Counted from the first letter of the stretch, positions 26,117-35,951 are shown. The stretch is 64,000 nucleotides of DNA from DASRDU01 sp035560235 (GCA_035560235.1 DATMAG010000086.1:1-64000), one strand, 5' to 3'. Numbers and translations are program-made. Notes: a model not told the origin generated them from the letters alone.

Positions 26117-27279
26117 GGTTCGTCATTATCACCAATCGGCAAAGTGAAGACTACTCGTGTTCCCTGCCCCGTGGCAGCGTCATCAATCCAAATGCGCCCG
26201 CCGTGCGCCTCGATGATGCCGCGCGCAATCGCCAGGCCCATGCCGATGCCTTTGGGCTGACGAGTTGCGGTGTCGGGTGCGACTCTGAAAAATTTGTCGA
26301 AGACTCTTTCACGCAACTCAGGCGCGATGCCCCGGCCCTGATCGGCAACGGCAATCTCGATCATCTCGTCACCGGCGCGTGCGGCGCTGACGCGAACCAC
26401 AGTTCCCGGCGGCGAATACTTGGCGGCATTGTCGAGCAGCGTGTAGATGACTTCAGCCACTGCGCGGGCATCAACCCGCACAACCGGCAGTTCGTCGTCA
26501 ACTTCGGTCACGATGCGGTGACGGCGCACCAGCGGTTCAGCCCGTGCGAGCGCCGCCACCAGAATTTCATCCACCGCGCCCCAGCGGCGACGCAGTTGCA
26601 GTTCTCCGGCCTCAATGCGGGCCAGTTCGACAAGGCCTTCGATGAAATGATTGAGCCGGTCAGCCTCTTCATCAATGACTTCAAGCATCTCGCGGCGCGC
26701 TTCCTGATCGAAGACCACCGGAACTTCGCCGTTCGCCTGCCCTTCCCTGAGCAGAGTCGTGACTGAAACCTTGATCGAAGTCAGCGGCGTGCGCAGGTCG
26801 TGCGTGACGGCATCGAGCAGCGCCGATTTCAACTGCTCGCTCTGGCGCAGAGCCTCGGCGTGGCTGGCGCGCTCGAAGGCATCCCGGAGTTCGCCGTAAA
26901 GTCGTTCGATTTCGCGCCTGCCCGCTTCGGCCTCTTCAGCGCGCCGCCTGGCCCGCGAGGAAAGCTGCCCGGCAATCATCGCCGTCATCAGAAACGCCGC
27001 CAGCGCAATCCAGTTCTGCGGGTCTTCAATCGTCAGCGTCCCGGTCGGCGGCAGAAAGAAAAAATTGAAGCACAGCACTCCGAGCACCGCAGCCACAATC
27101 GCCGGGCGACTGCCCCAGCCCGTCGCCACAAACAGCACGATCAGCAGCAGCGCCAGCGCCACGGTCGTCGAATTGATAACCTCGCCGCCCGCAAACGGGG
27201 CCAGCGCCGCCGTCACTGCGGCAATGCCGAGCACGGCTGACGCATAACCCGCCGCCCGATTCTGCCTGAGATTTTTCAT
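26113..27279 (-). CDS. KdpD C-terminal half: DUF4118 membrane domain plus histidine kinase
   Basis: A protein of about 388 residues with the four-helix DUF4118 module of KdpD (through CFNFFFLPPTGTLTI and IALAAFLMTAMIAGQ). A short coiled segment follows, then HisKA with the phosphoacceptor in DAVTHDLRTPLTSIK. The ATPase has the N box LLDNAAKYSP, VADQGRGIAPE and GIGMGLAIARGI. The KdpD/Usp sensor is absent and no GAF domain is seen between the membrane part and HisKA. The start is uncertain: ATG 27279, ATG 27291 or TTG 27315. It overlaps kdpE, so it is the cognate kinase. Confidence 0.88.
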   Translation of the reverse strand: MKNLRQNRAAGYASAVLGIAAVTAALAPFAGGEVINSTTVALALLLIVLFVATGWGSRPAIVAAVLGVLCFNFFFLPPTGTLTIEDPQNWIALAAFLMTAMIAGQLSSRARRRAEEAEAGRREIERLYGELRDAFERASHAEALRQSEQLKSALLDAVTHDLRTPLTSIKVSVTTLLREGQANGEVPVVFDQEARREMLEVIDEEADRLNHFIEGLVELARIEAGELQLRRRWGAVDEILVAALARAEPLVRRHRIVTEVDDELPVVRVDARAVAEVIYTLLDNAAKYSPPGTVVRVSAARAGDEMIEIAVADQGRGIAPELRERVFDKFFRVAPDTATRQPKGIGMGLAIARGIIEAHGGRIWIDDAATGQGTRVVFTLPIGDNDEP

Positions 27280-27423
27280 TGCGCTAATCATTGCGCAGTG
27301 TTCGTCTTTGCACAAAGCATTGTTGCGCCGCAGCAGTTGATGACTCAGTGCACAACTGCCTCACCTCTTCCGTCTGTCTGAGTTACAATCAGGCCGGATC
27401 ATCGAATGAAAGGAAGACTGGGT

Positions 27424-28026
27424 ATGTCTGCGCTGCCGAAGCAACATTACACGATTGAAGAATACATTGAGCTGGTGAAAAACTCTGACGAACGATTTGA
27501 GTATTTTGACGGCGGAATCGTGTCCATGGCCGGGGGCAAAATCGCTCACGGTGCAATCTCTGCCAATTTCATCCGCAGCCTCGGCAACCGGCTGGAAGGT
27601 CGCCCCTGCCAGGTTTATGGTGGTGATACAGCCGTGAAGGTGCCCAGGGCTTTGCCTTTCCGTCTCCCTGATGTCAGCGTCGTCTGTGGTCAGCCGGTGA
27701 TTGAAGAGCTGCAGGGCATTGAAATGCTGGTCAACCCGCTGCTGATTGTTGAAGTCCTGTCGCCTTCGACTGAAAACTATGACCGCGAAGCGAAGTTTCT
27801 GGCTTACCAGTCCATCGCCAGCTTTCAGGAATACCTGCTCATCGCGCAGCATCGCCCGCACGTCACGCAATACATTCGTCAGCCTGACGGTCGCTGGCTG
27901 CGCGCGGATATTGAAGGGCTGGAAGCAATGGTCACCCTGTCATCACTTGATGTGACACTGCCGCTCAGCGAGATTTACCGAATGGTGGATTTTGAGCAGA
28001 ACGAGAAATCTTCACCAGTTTCATAG
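27424..28026 (+). CDS. Uma2-family (DUF820) protein, second copy
   Basis: A 200-residue member of the same family as 2556-3125, with IEEYIELV, FEYFDGGIVSMAGG, RLPDVSVV, LIVEVLSPSTE and FLAYQSIASFQEYLLIAQ. The Asp, Glu and nearby Lys of the PD-(D/E)xK-like core are present. I chose ATG 27424, preceded by AAGGAAG; ATG 27406 is possible. It is transcribed divergently from the KdpD kinase half. The function is unknown. Confidence 0.85.
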   Translation: MSALPKQHYTIEEYIELVKNSDERFEYFDGGIVSMAGGKIAHGAISANFIRSLGNRLEGRPCQVYGGDTAVKVPRALPFRLPDVSVVCGQPVIEELQGIEMLVNPLLIVEVLSPSTENYDREAKFLAYQSIASFQEYLLIAQHRPHVTQYIRQPDGRWLRADIEGLEAMVTLSSLDVTLPLSEIYRMVDFEQNEKSSPVS

Positions 28027-28057
28027 CGGGTAATTTCAGTTCTTTCTTCGCACGCTG

Positions 28058-28405
28058 ATGAGCATAAGTGGAACCGCAACTTTGCTGACGATTCTTTTCA
28101 GTCTGGCCGCCTCCTGCTGGCTCATCTTTTTCACCAGGCCAGCGGAGTCACTGATTGAAGAGGTCAGATCACTGATCGAACTTCTGATCAGAGGCCTGCT
28201 ATCTTTTCTGGCGATCTGCTTTTTCGCTTTGATTGCTTACACGGTCATTTCAGTGATTGCGACCAGTGCAGTTGACTTCAGAATCTTCGTGAAGCTGTGG
28301 CAATACTGTCAATATGTGTTCCCCGGCATTCTGCTGATATTCAGCATCATCATTCTGTCCCGGCTGATCTCTTCAGAAATTCGCCGCCGGGCGAAACAGA
28401 GATAA
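28058..28405 (+). CDS. Small integral membrane protein of unknown function
   Basis: A 115-residue protein with three predicted transmembrane helices: about 8-27 (LLTILFSLAASCWLIFF), 45-72 (GLLSFLAICFFALIAYTVISV) and 88-105 (VFPGILLIFSIIILSRL), with a basic C terminus. It lies 31 bases after the Uma2 gene. I do not recognise the family. The following 132-base gap before hpnJ has no visible feature. Confidence 0.6.
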   Translation: MSISGTATLLTILFSLAASCWLIFFTRPAESLIEEVRSLIELLIRGLLSFLAICFFALIAYTVISVIATSAVDFRIFVKLWQYCQYVFPGILLIFSIIILSRLISSEIRRRAKQR

Positions 28406-28537
28406 ACTTGCCAAACCTCCTGTCAGCCGCTAATCTGACCCATCATTGATTCAGAAACAGGCATTGAACTGCGTTCGCTACCGCCCGAATAACAATCATC
28501 AGGGACAACTGTCAAAAAGGTAATCAGGTAATCAAAG

Positions 28538-29989
28538 ATGCTCAAGACACTGCTGCTCAATCCGCCGTCGTTTGAAAAGTTCGATGGAGGCGCAAGTTCG
28601 CGCTGGCCTGCGACTCGTGAGATTGAAAGTTACTGGTATCCGGTGTGGCTCGGCTACCCGGCAGCGCTGATCCGTGATCTTGGCGGTGAATCGCGTCTGC
28701 TCGATGCCCCGCCGCATCACGTCAGCCCGACTGAAACAGCGCAGATTGCCAGGGATTATGAGTTCGTTGTGCTCTTTACTTCGCACGTCGGCTTCAACAA
28801 TGACGTGAAGCTGGCCGAGATGATGAAGTCGCTCAATCCCGAACTGAAGATTGCTTTCGTCGGGCCGCCCGTGACGACGCATCCTGAAGTCGCGCTGCGC
28901 GCTTCAACGGCGATTGATTTCGTCACGCACAAGGAATTCGATTACACCGTCACGCGCTTTGCTGCGGGCGAACCGCTCGACAAAATTCCGGGCGTGCATT
29001 TTCTGCGCGACGGCAAAATGGTTTCGACGATTCCCGAACCGCTCGTGACCGATCTCGACAAGCTGCCCTGGGTGACGCCGATTTATAAGCGCGACCTCGA
29101 CATCAGAAAGTACAACGTGCCGTTTCTGCTCAATCCATTTATCGCGTTCTATTCGACGCGCGGCTGTCCGGCGCTCTGCACCTTCTGTCTGTGGCCGCAG
29201 ACGTTTGACGATCACCGCTGGCGGCAGCGTTCCGTCCAGAGCGTGCGCGATGAAGTCGAATGGGCGCTGGATGCCTTCAAGCCGGAAGGGCTGAAGGAGA
29301 TTTTCTTTGACGACGACACGTTCACTTACAATCCGAAACGGATGATTGAAATGAGCGCCGCCTTCAAGCCGCTCAAATTCCAGTGGTCATGCACCTCGCG
29401 CTCGCATCTGGATTACGAAACCCTGAAGGTGATGGCCGATGCCGGATGCCGTCTGTTCATCGTCGGCTTTGAATCGGGCAACGAACAGATTCTGAAAAAT
29501 ATCAGGAAGGGCATTACGGCAAAGCGTTCGCTCGAATTCGTCAGAAACTGCAAGAAGGTCGGCATCAAAGTGCATGCCGATTTCATCATCGGACTGCCCG
29601 GCGAGACACGCGAGACAATCAAAGAGACGATTGCTTACGCCAGGGAGATGGATCCTGAAACGCTGCAGGTTTCAGTCGCCCACGCTTATCCGGGCACGGA
29701 GATGTACGAGTGGTTCAGGGCCAACGGCGTGATTCTGAATACGACGATGTCAGATGAACTCGGCCAGCAGTTGCCGATGGCCAACTTCCCACACCTGTCG
29801 GGCGCGGAGATGCTCGACTGGGTGCATCGGTTTTACGACGAATATTACTTTCGCCCGAAAGTCATCGCGCGCATCGTCAAAGGCGCGGTCTTCAATCGCA
29901 ACGAGCGCAGGCGGCTTTACAAGGAAGCCAGAGAATTTCTGGCCACGCGGGCGCGGCGGCGCAAACTGGTTGAGGCCGGACAGGTCTGA
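28538..29989 (+). CDS. hpnJ: HpnJ, hopanoid-associated B12-binding radical SAM protein
   Basis: A 483-residue protein with an N-terminal cobalamin-binding-like Rossmann domain (NPPSFEKFDGG ... VVLFTSHVGFNNDVKLAEMM). A radical SAM domain follows, whose cluster cysteines are in STRGCPALCTFCLWP at about 208-222. The later part has EIFFDDDTF, FIVGFESGNEQIL and ADFIIGLPGET. Known role: HpnJ works with HpnI and HpnK in forming the cyclitol-ether head group of bacteriohopanetetrol, where it is linked to ring contraction. hpnK and hpnI lie 6-8 kb downstream on the same strand. Confidence 0.88.
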   Translation: MLKTLLLNPPSFEKFDGGASSRWPATREIESYWYPVWLGYPAALIRDLGGESRLLDAPPHHVSPTETAQIARDYEFVVLFTSHVGFNNDVKLAEMMKSLNPELKIAFVGPPVTTHPEVALRASTAIDFVTHKEFDYTVTRFAAGEPLDKIPGVHFLRDGKMVSTIPEPLVTDLDKLPWVTPIYKRDLDIRKYNVPFLLNPFIAFYSTRGCPALCTFCLWPQTFDDHRWRQRSVQSVRDEVEWALDAFKPEGLKEIFFDDDTFTYNPKRMIEMSAAFKPLKFQWSCTSRSHLDYETLKVMADAGCRLFIVGFESGNEQILKNIRKGITAKRSLEFVRNCKKVGIKVHADFIIGLPGETRETIKETIAYAREMDPETLQVSVAHAYPGTEMYEWFRANGVILNTTMSDELGQQLPMANFPHLSGAEMLDWVHRFYDEYYFRPKVIARIVKGAVFNRNERRRLYKEAREFLATRARRRKLVEAGQV

Positions 29990-30027
29990 AGCCGGGCCGG
30001 TTCGTGAAGACGCACAGGAGTGAGCGT

Positions 30028-30765
30028 ATGGTTTTGCAGGATCACTTTCATCCGCCGCTGAGTGTCTGGCGTCACTGGCACGCCTTTCACAACGGCTGGG
30101 CATACAACATTGCGGAAGAACTGAATCAGCAGCTTCCGCAGTACTGGTTTGCCGAGCCGAATGTGCAGTTCGGAATCGAAATTGACGTTGCGACCTTCGA
30201 GTCTCAGTCAGCAGATGCGTCTGCCAAACTCCAGGCACTGACAGGCAGCCGTTACACTCCGCCTGCGCCGAATCACACGATGGCCTTTGATCCGACGCTC
30301 GAAACAGTTGAGATCAGCATTTACAACAGCACTGCCGGGCCGGTGCTGGTCGGGGCTATTGAACTGGTCAGCCCGGCCAACAAGGATCGCAGTTCGCATC
30401 GTGAAGCCTTTCTGGCCAAATGCGAAACCTGCCTGCGGGAAGGCATTGGCCTGGTGATCGTGGATGTAGTCACGGACAGGCTCGTCAATCTGCACAATGC
30501 GCTGATGGAACAGTGGCAGGAAGATTTTCGCCTGAGCGCTGATCTGTATGCGGTCGCATACCGGCTGGTTGAGGCCGGAGGCCAGCCTCAGTTGCAGATC
30601 TGGACGGAAGAACTGGCCATTGGTCGCCCGCTGCCCACCCTGCCACTCTGGTTACGCGGAGAGATCTGCCTGCCGGTCAATCTGCATTCCGCTTATGAAA
30701 AAACCTGCGTGGCGCAGAAGATCAGACCTGAAGACTTCCAGCCGCCAATGCAACTGGCAGGTTGA
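30028..30765 (+). CDS. DUF4058-family protein
   Basis: A 245-residue soluble protein. Its N terminus (FHPPLSVWRHWHAFHNGWAYNIAEELNQQLP) and the block AIELVSPANKD match DUF4058, a family of unknown function. Later segments include VDVVTDR and the C-terminal LPLWLRGEICLPVNLH. The ATG at 30028 follows AGGAG, so I rejected the upstream GTG. An intrinsic terminator follows. No catalytic role can be read from the sequence. Confidence 0.8.
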   Translation: MVLQDHFHPPLSVWRHWHAFHNGWAYNIAEELNQQLPQYWFAEPNVQFGIEIDVATFESQSADASAKLQALTGSRYTPPAPNHTMAFDPTLETVEISIYNSTAGPVLVGAIELVSPANKDRSSHREAFLAKCETCLREGIGLVIVDVVTDRLVNLHNALMEQWQEDFRLSADLYAVAYRLVEAGGQPQLQIWTEELAIGRPLPTLPLWLRGEICLPVNLHSAYEKTCVAQKIRPEDFQPPMQLAG

Positions 30766-30797
30766 AGTGCGAAAGCCGCTTTACTGCCGTGTGACTG

Positions 30798-30823
30798 AAG
30801 CAGGAAAGTTCTCTTTCCTGCTT
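30798..30823 (+). terminator. Intrinsic terminator after the DUF4058 gene
   Basis: A perfect 11-bp stem (AAGCAGGAAAG / CTTTCCTGCTT) with a 4-base loop, followed by TTGTCTTTC. It ends the transcript of the DUF4058 gene, and probably hpnJ, before the phosphatase pair. Confidence 0.85.
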
Positions 30824-30910
30824 TTGTCTTTCTGCGGGCATCTTCGGTAAACTCTGAACCCGCTGTCGCGCGCCATCGTTAATGGCGCTGATGACTTCTC
30901 TCCGACACGC

Positions 30911-33400
30911 ATGAAACCTGGACACCTGAAACTTTCCGGCGCGGTCTGGTCTGCGCTGCTCGTGCTTGCGCCGCTGGCGCTCGCGGCAGGCGTCTGGCTG
31001 ATTCTCAGAAATGATCCGAATGTCAGGCTCGGCCTGCTTCAGGGCCGTCAGGAGGCTTTCGCCATTGCCCGGCAGACGGCGGCATCAAAGGGCATTGAAG
31101 CGTCCGGCTGGGACAGTTATCTGGCGACTGACAATGACAACAGCCGGTATTTTTATTACCGGCTGCGACAGGGCCGCGAAGCCGACGAGGCGCAGCAACT
31201 CGCTCCAGTGCTGACGATCAGCGTAATGCTGGTTGCGCCGGATCGCCGGGAGCGGTTTGAAGTCAGAATGTCACCGTCAGGCCGCGTAATCGGGTACACG
31301 CACACGCTGCCGAACAATCAGACCTTCACTGATCCGGGTGAAGCCGTCACCAGAAAAATCGCTGAAGCGGCGCTGCGCGCGCGACCCGAAGCAGTTGCAA
31401 TTCCGGCTGCCGCCGCGCCTGAAATGCAGGAACTCGCAGTGCCCGGCGGCGTGATGCGGCGGTATGCGTGGAACTGGCCTGCGGCAGCGCTGCCCGAACT
31501 GGAACGCAGAATCGTCATTCTGGTCAGAGGCAGCGAAGTTGTCAGCGAAGAGATTCAGGCCGGGATCGAAAAAAAGTTTGCGGAAGCGAACCTGCAAAGC
31601 AGCTTTGCCGGACTGATTATTTTCGGCACGGTCTATGCCCTGAGTGTGCTGGTGATGCTGGCCTTCGGCGTTTACCGTTTTGCCGAACGCGCGCGGCAGA
31701 AGGAAGTTTCATATGGCCGCGTGCTGCTGCTGGCCGTGTTGTCGGCGGGCGTGTTCATTCTGTTCATGCTGCAGACTGATGTCGCGGTTTACCGCATCGT
31801 CGCGCAAAGCCCGCAGGCCAGTCCGCTCGTCTCGATTTTTATGGCGAGTCTGATGTACCTGGTTGCCGGGCTGATGGTCGGGATGGCTTACGGCAGCGGC
31901 GAAGGCGACATTCGGGAAGCCTATCCGGGCAAGCTGACTTCGCTCGATGCGCTGCTGACGGGTCGGATCTTTTCGCGCAATGTGGCGCGGGCGGTGATTT
32001 TCAGCGTCGCCATCGGCTGCTGGGGCGTGCTGCTCGTGCAACTGGCGATGCTGCCCTGGGCTGGCAATCCGCGCGCCGGGTGGCAGATTGTGCAGGCCGA
32101 TGCGATGTTTGCGCGGCTGCCCTGGGCAACTCATTTGTATGGCTGGATGAGTTACAGCATTCTGCCGGGTGTGACAGGACTGCTGCTGCCGCTGCCATTT
32201 CTGCACCGGCGATTGCGTAATCAGAAGGTCATTATCGCGCTCGTCTTTCTGCTGGCGCTCGGCAGCGTCAGTGTTTTCAGCACGCAGGTGCGCCCCTGGC
32301 TGGCAGTCTTTCTGACGGCGGCGGTGCTGGCCGCAACGCTGCTCGTCGGTTTCTTCAAATGCGATTTGCAGACGGCCTTCATCAGCGTCGGCATTCCATC
32401 GCTGATTACAGTGCTGGTGCAGATGATCGCTCAGCCGTCATCGTCCATTCGCCTGGCCGGACTGATTTCCACCGCCATTGCGCTCGGTTTTATTGCGCTC
32501 GAACTGATCTTCTTTTTCAGGGGACGGCTCTACACCGAAGCTCAGGTGCGTCCGCTCTATGCGAGCAATCTGGCCGAGCGGCTGGCAATGCAGGCCGAAG
32601 TTTCAGCGGCGCGTGAGGCGCAGATCAGGCTGCTGCCGCAGAGGCTGCCCCGCATGCCGCAGCTTGCGCTTGCGGCGGCGTGTCAGCCCGCGCACGAAGT
32701 CGGCGGCGATTTTTATGACTTCTTTCAGCTCGACGAAAACCGGCTTGGCGTGTTCATCGCTGAAGGCGGCGGGCAGGGCCTGGCTTCGGCGCTCTCAATC
32801 GCGTTTGCCAAAGGCTGGCTGATGCCGCGACTCAAAAGCGAAACACGCGGCGACGATGCCCCGGCAGAGATCGTGCGCGGGCTGCAGGCGCGCTTGTCGG
32901 CGATGATCGAAAGCGAAACAGGTTTCGGTTTCGCCTATGCCGTCATTGACACTTCGGATGGTTCGCTGCGTTATGCGCGGACGGGAAGCTGGCCGCGCCT
33001 GCTGATCATCCGTCAGGGAAAGAGTGAGGCTGCACGGCAGCCGAAGGAACACGAGATCAGATTCAGCGCTGACCGCTCCGGCGAAAAAAGTTTCAGCGTG
33101 ACCGAAGGCACAGCCTTTCTTGCGCCCGGCGACACGCTGGCGCTCTTTACCAACGGAATTGCCGAAAGCTGGGCTGACAACAAACAGACAGCCGACAGTG
33201 CGCTGGTCAGAGCTCTGAGTTCAGATGCGGCTGAGTCTCAGGATGAACTGTGCCGGGCGCTCGACAGGACAATGAGCGAAAGCCTCAGGCACGCTCATCA
33301 GAAAGGCGTGCAGGACGATCTGACCGCCGTCATCATCCGGCTGGAGAGTCTGAGTGAAGACCCGGCAATGACTTCATCCGCGCGGGAGGAACCTGCCTGA
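30911..33400 (+). CDS. Membrane protein with degenerate SpoIIE-type phosphatase domain
   Basis: An 829-residue protein. One N-terminal helix is followed by an extracytoplasmic region of about 180 residues, then about ten hydrophobic helices between about 230 and 545, then a C-terminal PP2C/SpoIIE domain from about 560. GGDFYDFF and the late QDDLTAV motif are kept. The usual DVSGKG is replaced by EGGGQG, and the SDGITE metal Asp is replaced by Asn (TNGIAES). Two metal-binding Asp are thus changed, so catalysis may be weak or lost. The stop overlaps the next gene by one base (TGATG), and the two products share architecture. Confidence 0.8.
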   Translation: MKPGHLKLSGAVWSALLVLAPLALAAGVWLILRNDPNVRLGLLQGRQEAFAIARQTAASKGIEASGWDSYLATDNDNSRYFYYRLRQGREADEAQQLAPVLTISVMLVAPDRRERFEVRMSPSGRVIGYTHTLPNNQTFTDPGEAVTRKIAEAALRARPEAVAIPAAAAPEMQELAVPGGVMRRYAWNWPAAALPELERRIVILVRGSEVVSEEIQAGIEKKFAEANLQSSFAGLIIFGTVYALSVLVMLAFGVYRFAERARQKEVSYGRVLLLAVLSAGVFILFMLQTDVAVYRIVAQSPQASPLVSIFMASLMYLVAGLMVGMAYGSGEGDIREAYPGKLTSLDALLTGRIFSRNVARAVIFSVAIGCWGVLLVQLAMLPWAGNPRAGWQIVQADAMFARLPWATHLYGWMSYSILPGVTGLLLPLPFLHRRLRNQKVIIALVFLLALGSVSVFSTQVRPWLAVFLTAAVLAATLLVGFFKCDLQTAFISVGIPSLITVLVQMIAQPSSSIRLAGLISTAIALGFIALELIFFFRGRLYTEAQVRPLYASNLAERLAMQAEVSAAREAQIRLLPQRLPRMPQLALAAACQPAHEVGGDFYDFFQLDENRLGVFIAEGGGQGLASALSIAFAKGWLMPRLKSETRGDDAPAEIVRGLQARLSAMIESETGFGFAYAVIDTSDGSLRYARTGSWPRLLIIRQGKSEAARQPKEHEIRFSADRSGEKSFSVTEGTAFLAPGDTLALFTNGIAESWADNKQTADSALVRALSSDAAESQDELCRALDRTMSESLRHAHQKGVQDDLTAVIIRLESLSEDPAMTSSAREEPA

Positions 33401-35883
33401 TGCGACGGTTACTGATTCCGCTGCTGCTGGCTGTTGCTGGATACGGCGCATTCGCGCTGCTTTTTTCGCGCCTCGATCCGGCAGCCAGGTGGCAGCAGAC
33501 AATTGATCGGCAGCAGGCGATTGCCAGAGCGAATGAGATCGCGGCCCGTTACGGGCTTGAGACGCGCGGGTGGGATGTGGTCGTCACGACCGGGCGCAAC
33601 CGCGAGGCAGAACGTTACCTGCTGGCTCATCCGCAAAGCGAAATCGCGCCGCTGCTTTCGCCGCTCGTGACGACCGTGACGATGGGCACGATGCACGGTG
33701 AACGCAGCTTTCGCGTCAGCCTTGCCGCAGACGGCCACCTGCTCAGCCTGATTCGCCGCGAGCCTGAAAAAACAGGTCAGGCGCCAACCGGCCCGCCGAC
33801 AGCGGCTGAAATCGAAGCCGCTCTGAAAGATCTCACCGGCAGCTTCAGCCCGCGCTTCACTCAGATCAAAGCAAACAGTCAGGGGCAGGGCAGCCGCAAA
33901 TCGCCTGAGAGATTCGGCGCCTTCGTGGTCGGCAGCGACAGGGACAAGTCTGAAAAGGGTGATCGCAGGTTCACGCAGGAGTTCATCAGCAGCGGGCAGG
34001 ATCAGGTGAAGTTCACCACTGAAGCTGTCGTGGCGGGCAGCATCATCAAAGAGCTGCGACTGGCGGCCACGCTGCCTGCGCGTTTTCTGGATGAAGTCGC
34101 CTTCGACCGCAGCACGAGTGTCGTTGTCATTGGCGGGCTGACAGTGGCGCTCGTCGTGCTGCTGACGCTCGGCGGGCTGGTGCTTTACTTCTTCGGGCTG
34201 GCGCGACGTGAGGTTGACTGGCGCAACGCGCTGGCCTTTCTGGTCACGATCACGCTGCTGATGATTACGGCCAATTACCTGGGCGGCGCAACCGAATCGC
34301 TGCGCGCTGAACTGACGATGGGTGAAACGCCCGGCTTTTTCATGCGCGTGGCGTTGCCGCTGCTGATTTCATTTCTGCTGCTGCTGCAGTTTCTGATTCC
34401 GCTGCTGGTGTGCTGGGGCGGCGCGCTGGCGCTTTATGCGCGCACGCGGCAGGGCCGACCGGCGGGGCTGGCAGCGATGCTGCGCGGCAGGCTGTGGTCA
34501 CGGGCGACGGGAACTTATCTGGCGGCGGGAATGCTGCTCGGCGGCATCATCGCGGCGCTCCCCTTTCTGATTGCGGGCAGTCGAATCTTTCCGGGCAGCG
34601 CGGTTGACGCTGAAAACATTCATCGCATCTTTGCGTCCAAAGCTCCGGCGCTGGCGGCGCTGACCTCACCGGCAGCGACGAACACGAGCGGAACTTTTCT
34701 GCTTTTTCTGGTCTTCGGTTTTCTGGTTCCGCTGCTCGGCAGTTATCTGACGAAGCCTCTGCTCGCGCGTCTTTTGTCTGTCGTTGTCGGCGCGCTGCTG
34801 CTGGCTTCAGTCTTTCCGCTCGGACGGACTTCGCTGGCTTCGGCGCTCGCGGGCGGCCTGCTGCTGATGGTGACTGGTGAACAGATCTGGCGGCGCTTCG
34901 ATCTGCTCACGGTCGTGATGGCGAGCGTGTCGGCTGAGGTTGCGCTGCGAATTGCGGCGCTGCTGGCGCAGCCTTCCGCGGCGCTGCGCTTAGCGGGCGT
35001 GACGGCACTGACAGCGATGGGCCTGCTGTTCGCGTTTGCGCTCGTGGCCGCGTGGAAAGGACGCGCGACCGCTCCCGAAGCGGATGCGGCGCTGCTGCGC
35101 GCCGGAACGCTGATCGAAGACCGCGCCGAACGCGAACGCCTGAAGGCTGAATTCAACGTGGCGCAGCGGGCGCAGCAGCAGATGCTGCCAGCAGTCACGC
35201 CTGACCTGCCCGGCTTTCACATCGCAGCCATCTGCCGCCCGTCGAGGGAAGTCGGCGGCGATCTCTATGATTTCATCCCGCTGCCTGACGGCAAACTCGG
35301 CATCGTCGTTGCGGACGTCTCAGGCAAGGGCGTTCCGGCTTCGCTGTATATGACCCTGACCAAAGGGCTGATGCTTTCAGTGGCCGAAGAACAGAGCGAT
35401 CCGGGCGCGGTGCTGCGCGAGGTCAACAAACATCTGTATGAAGCCTGCCAGCGCAAAATGTTCGTCACGCTTTTTTACGGTGTGCTGGATCCGCGCACGC
35501 GCACGCTGACCTGTTCGCGCGCAGGCCATAATCCGCCGATCTGGCGGCGCACCAGTGAACAGACCACGCTGATGCTCAAACCGCCCGGCCCCGGCCTCGG
35601 TCTGGTTTCAGGCCAATCATTTGATCGCGTGCTGAAGGTCGAACAGATCAGCCTCTCGCCGCACGACACGCTGTTTCTTTACTCCGACGGCATCACCGAA
35701 GCGATGAATGAGCATCAGGAAGAGTACGGCGAAGCGCGGCTGATGGCGGTCGCTGAACGCGCTGACTGGCTTGACGCAGAGATGGCGCTCAATGCCGTGC
35801 TCGGTGATGTCAGCGCCTTTCTGGCCGGAACGCCGCCGCAGGACGATCAGACGCTGGTCGTCGTGCGCGTGGCCGGTAACTGA
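33400..35883 (+). CDS. Membrane-anchored SpoIIE/RsbU-type PP2C phosphatase
   Basis: An 827-residue paralogue of the preceding protein: an N-terminal helix, an extracytoplasmic region of about 200 residues, a multi-helix membrane domain and a C-terminal phosphatase. All metal-site motifs are intact: GGDLYDFI, VVADVSGKGVPAS, LYSDGITEAMN and PPQDDQTLVVV. Known role of the family: Mn-dependent Ser/Thr dephosphorylation, often of anti-sigma-factor antagonists. No anti-sigma partner gene lies next to it. Co-translation with the degenerate copy suggests a regulatory heteromer; this is inference. Confidence 0.85.
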   Translation: MRRLLIPLLLAVAGYGAFALLFSRLDPAARWQQTIDRQQAIARANEIAARYGLETRGWDVVVTTGRNREAERYLLAHPQSEIAPLLSPLVTTVTMGTMHGERSFRVSLAADGHLLSLIRREPEKTGQAPTGPPTAAEIEAALKDLTGSFSPRFTQIKANSQGQGSRKSPERFGAFVVGSDRDKSEKGDRRFTQEFISSGQDQVKFTTEAVVAGSIIKELRLAATLPARFLDEVAFDRSTSVVVIGGLTVALVVLLTLGGLVLYFFGLARREVDWRNALAFLVTITLLMITANYLGGATESLRAELTMGETPGFFMRVALPLLISFLLLLQFLIPLLVCWGGALALYARTRQGRPAGLAAMLRGRLWSRATGTYLAAGMLLGGIIAALPFLIAGSRIFPGSAVDAENIHRIFASKAPALAALTSPAATNTSGTFLLFLVFGFLVPLLGSYLTKPLLARLLSVVVGALLLASVFPLGRTSLASALAGGLLLMVTGEQIWRRFDLLTVVMASVSAEVALRIAALLAQPSAALRLAGVTALTAMGLLFAFALVAAWKGRATAPEADAALLRAGTLIEDRAERERLKAEFNVAQRAQQQMLPAVTPDLPGFHIAAICRPSREVGGDLYDFIPLPDGKLGIVVADVSGKGVPASLYMTLTKGLMLSVAEEQSDPGAVLREVNKHLYEACQRKMFVTLFYGVLDPRTRTLTCSRAGHNPPIWRRTSEQTTLMLKPPGPGLGLVSGQSFDRVLKVEQISLSPHDTLFLYSDGITEAMNEHQEEYGEARLMAVAERADWLDAEMALNAVLGDVSAFLAGTPPQDDQTLVVVRVAGN

Positions 35884-35951
35884 AACCTGCGCCCTGAAAC
35901 CGGCGTACTTTTTTTCAGAACAATCCGCCAGTCCCGGCCAGGGAGGTTGCG

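Noticed and set aside
27280..27315. Start of the KdpD kinase half at TTG 27315
   Set aside because: It adds twelve residues without a family match or ribosome-binding site; an ATG at 27279 or 27291 is more likely.
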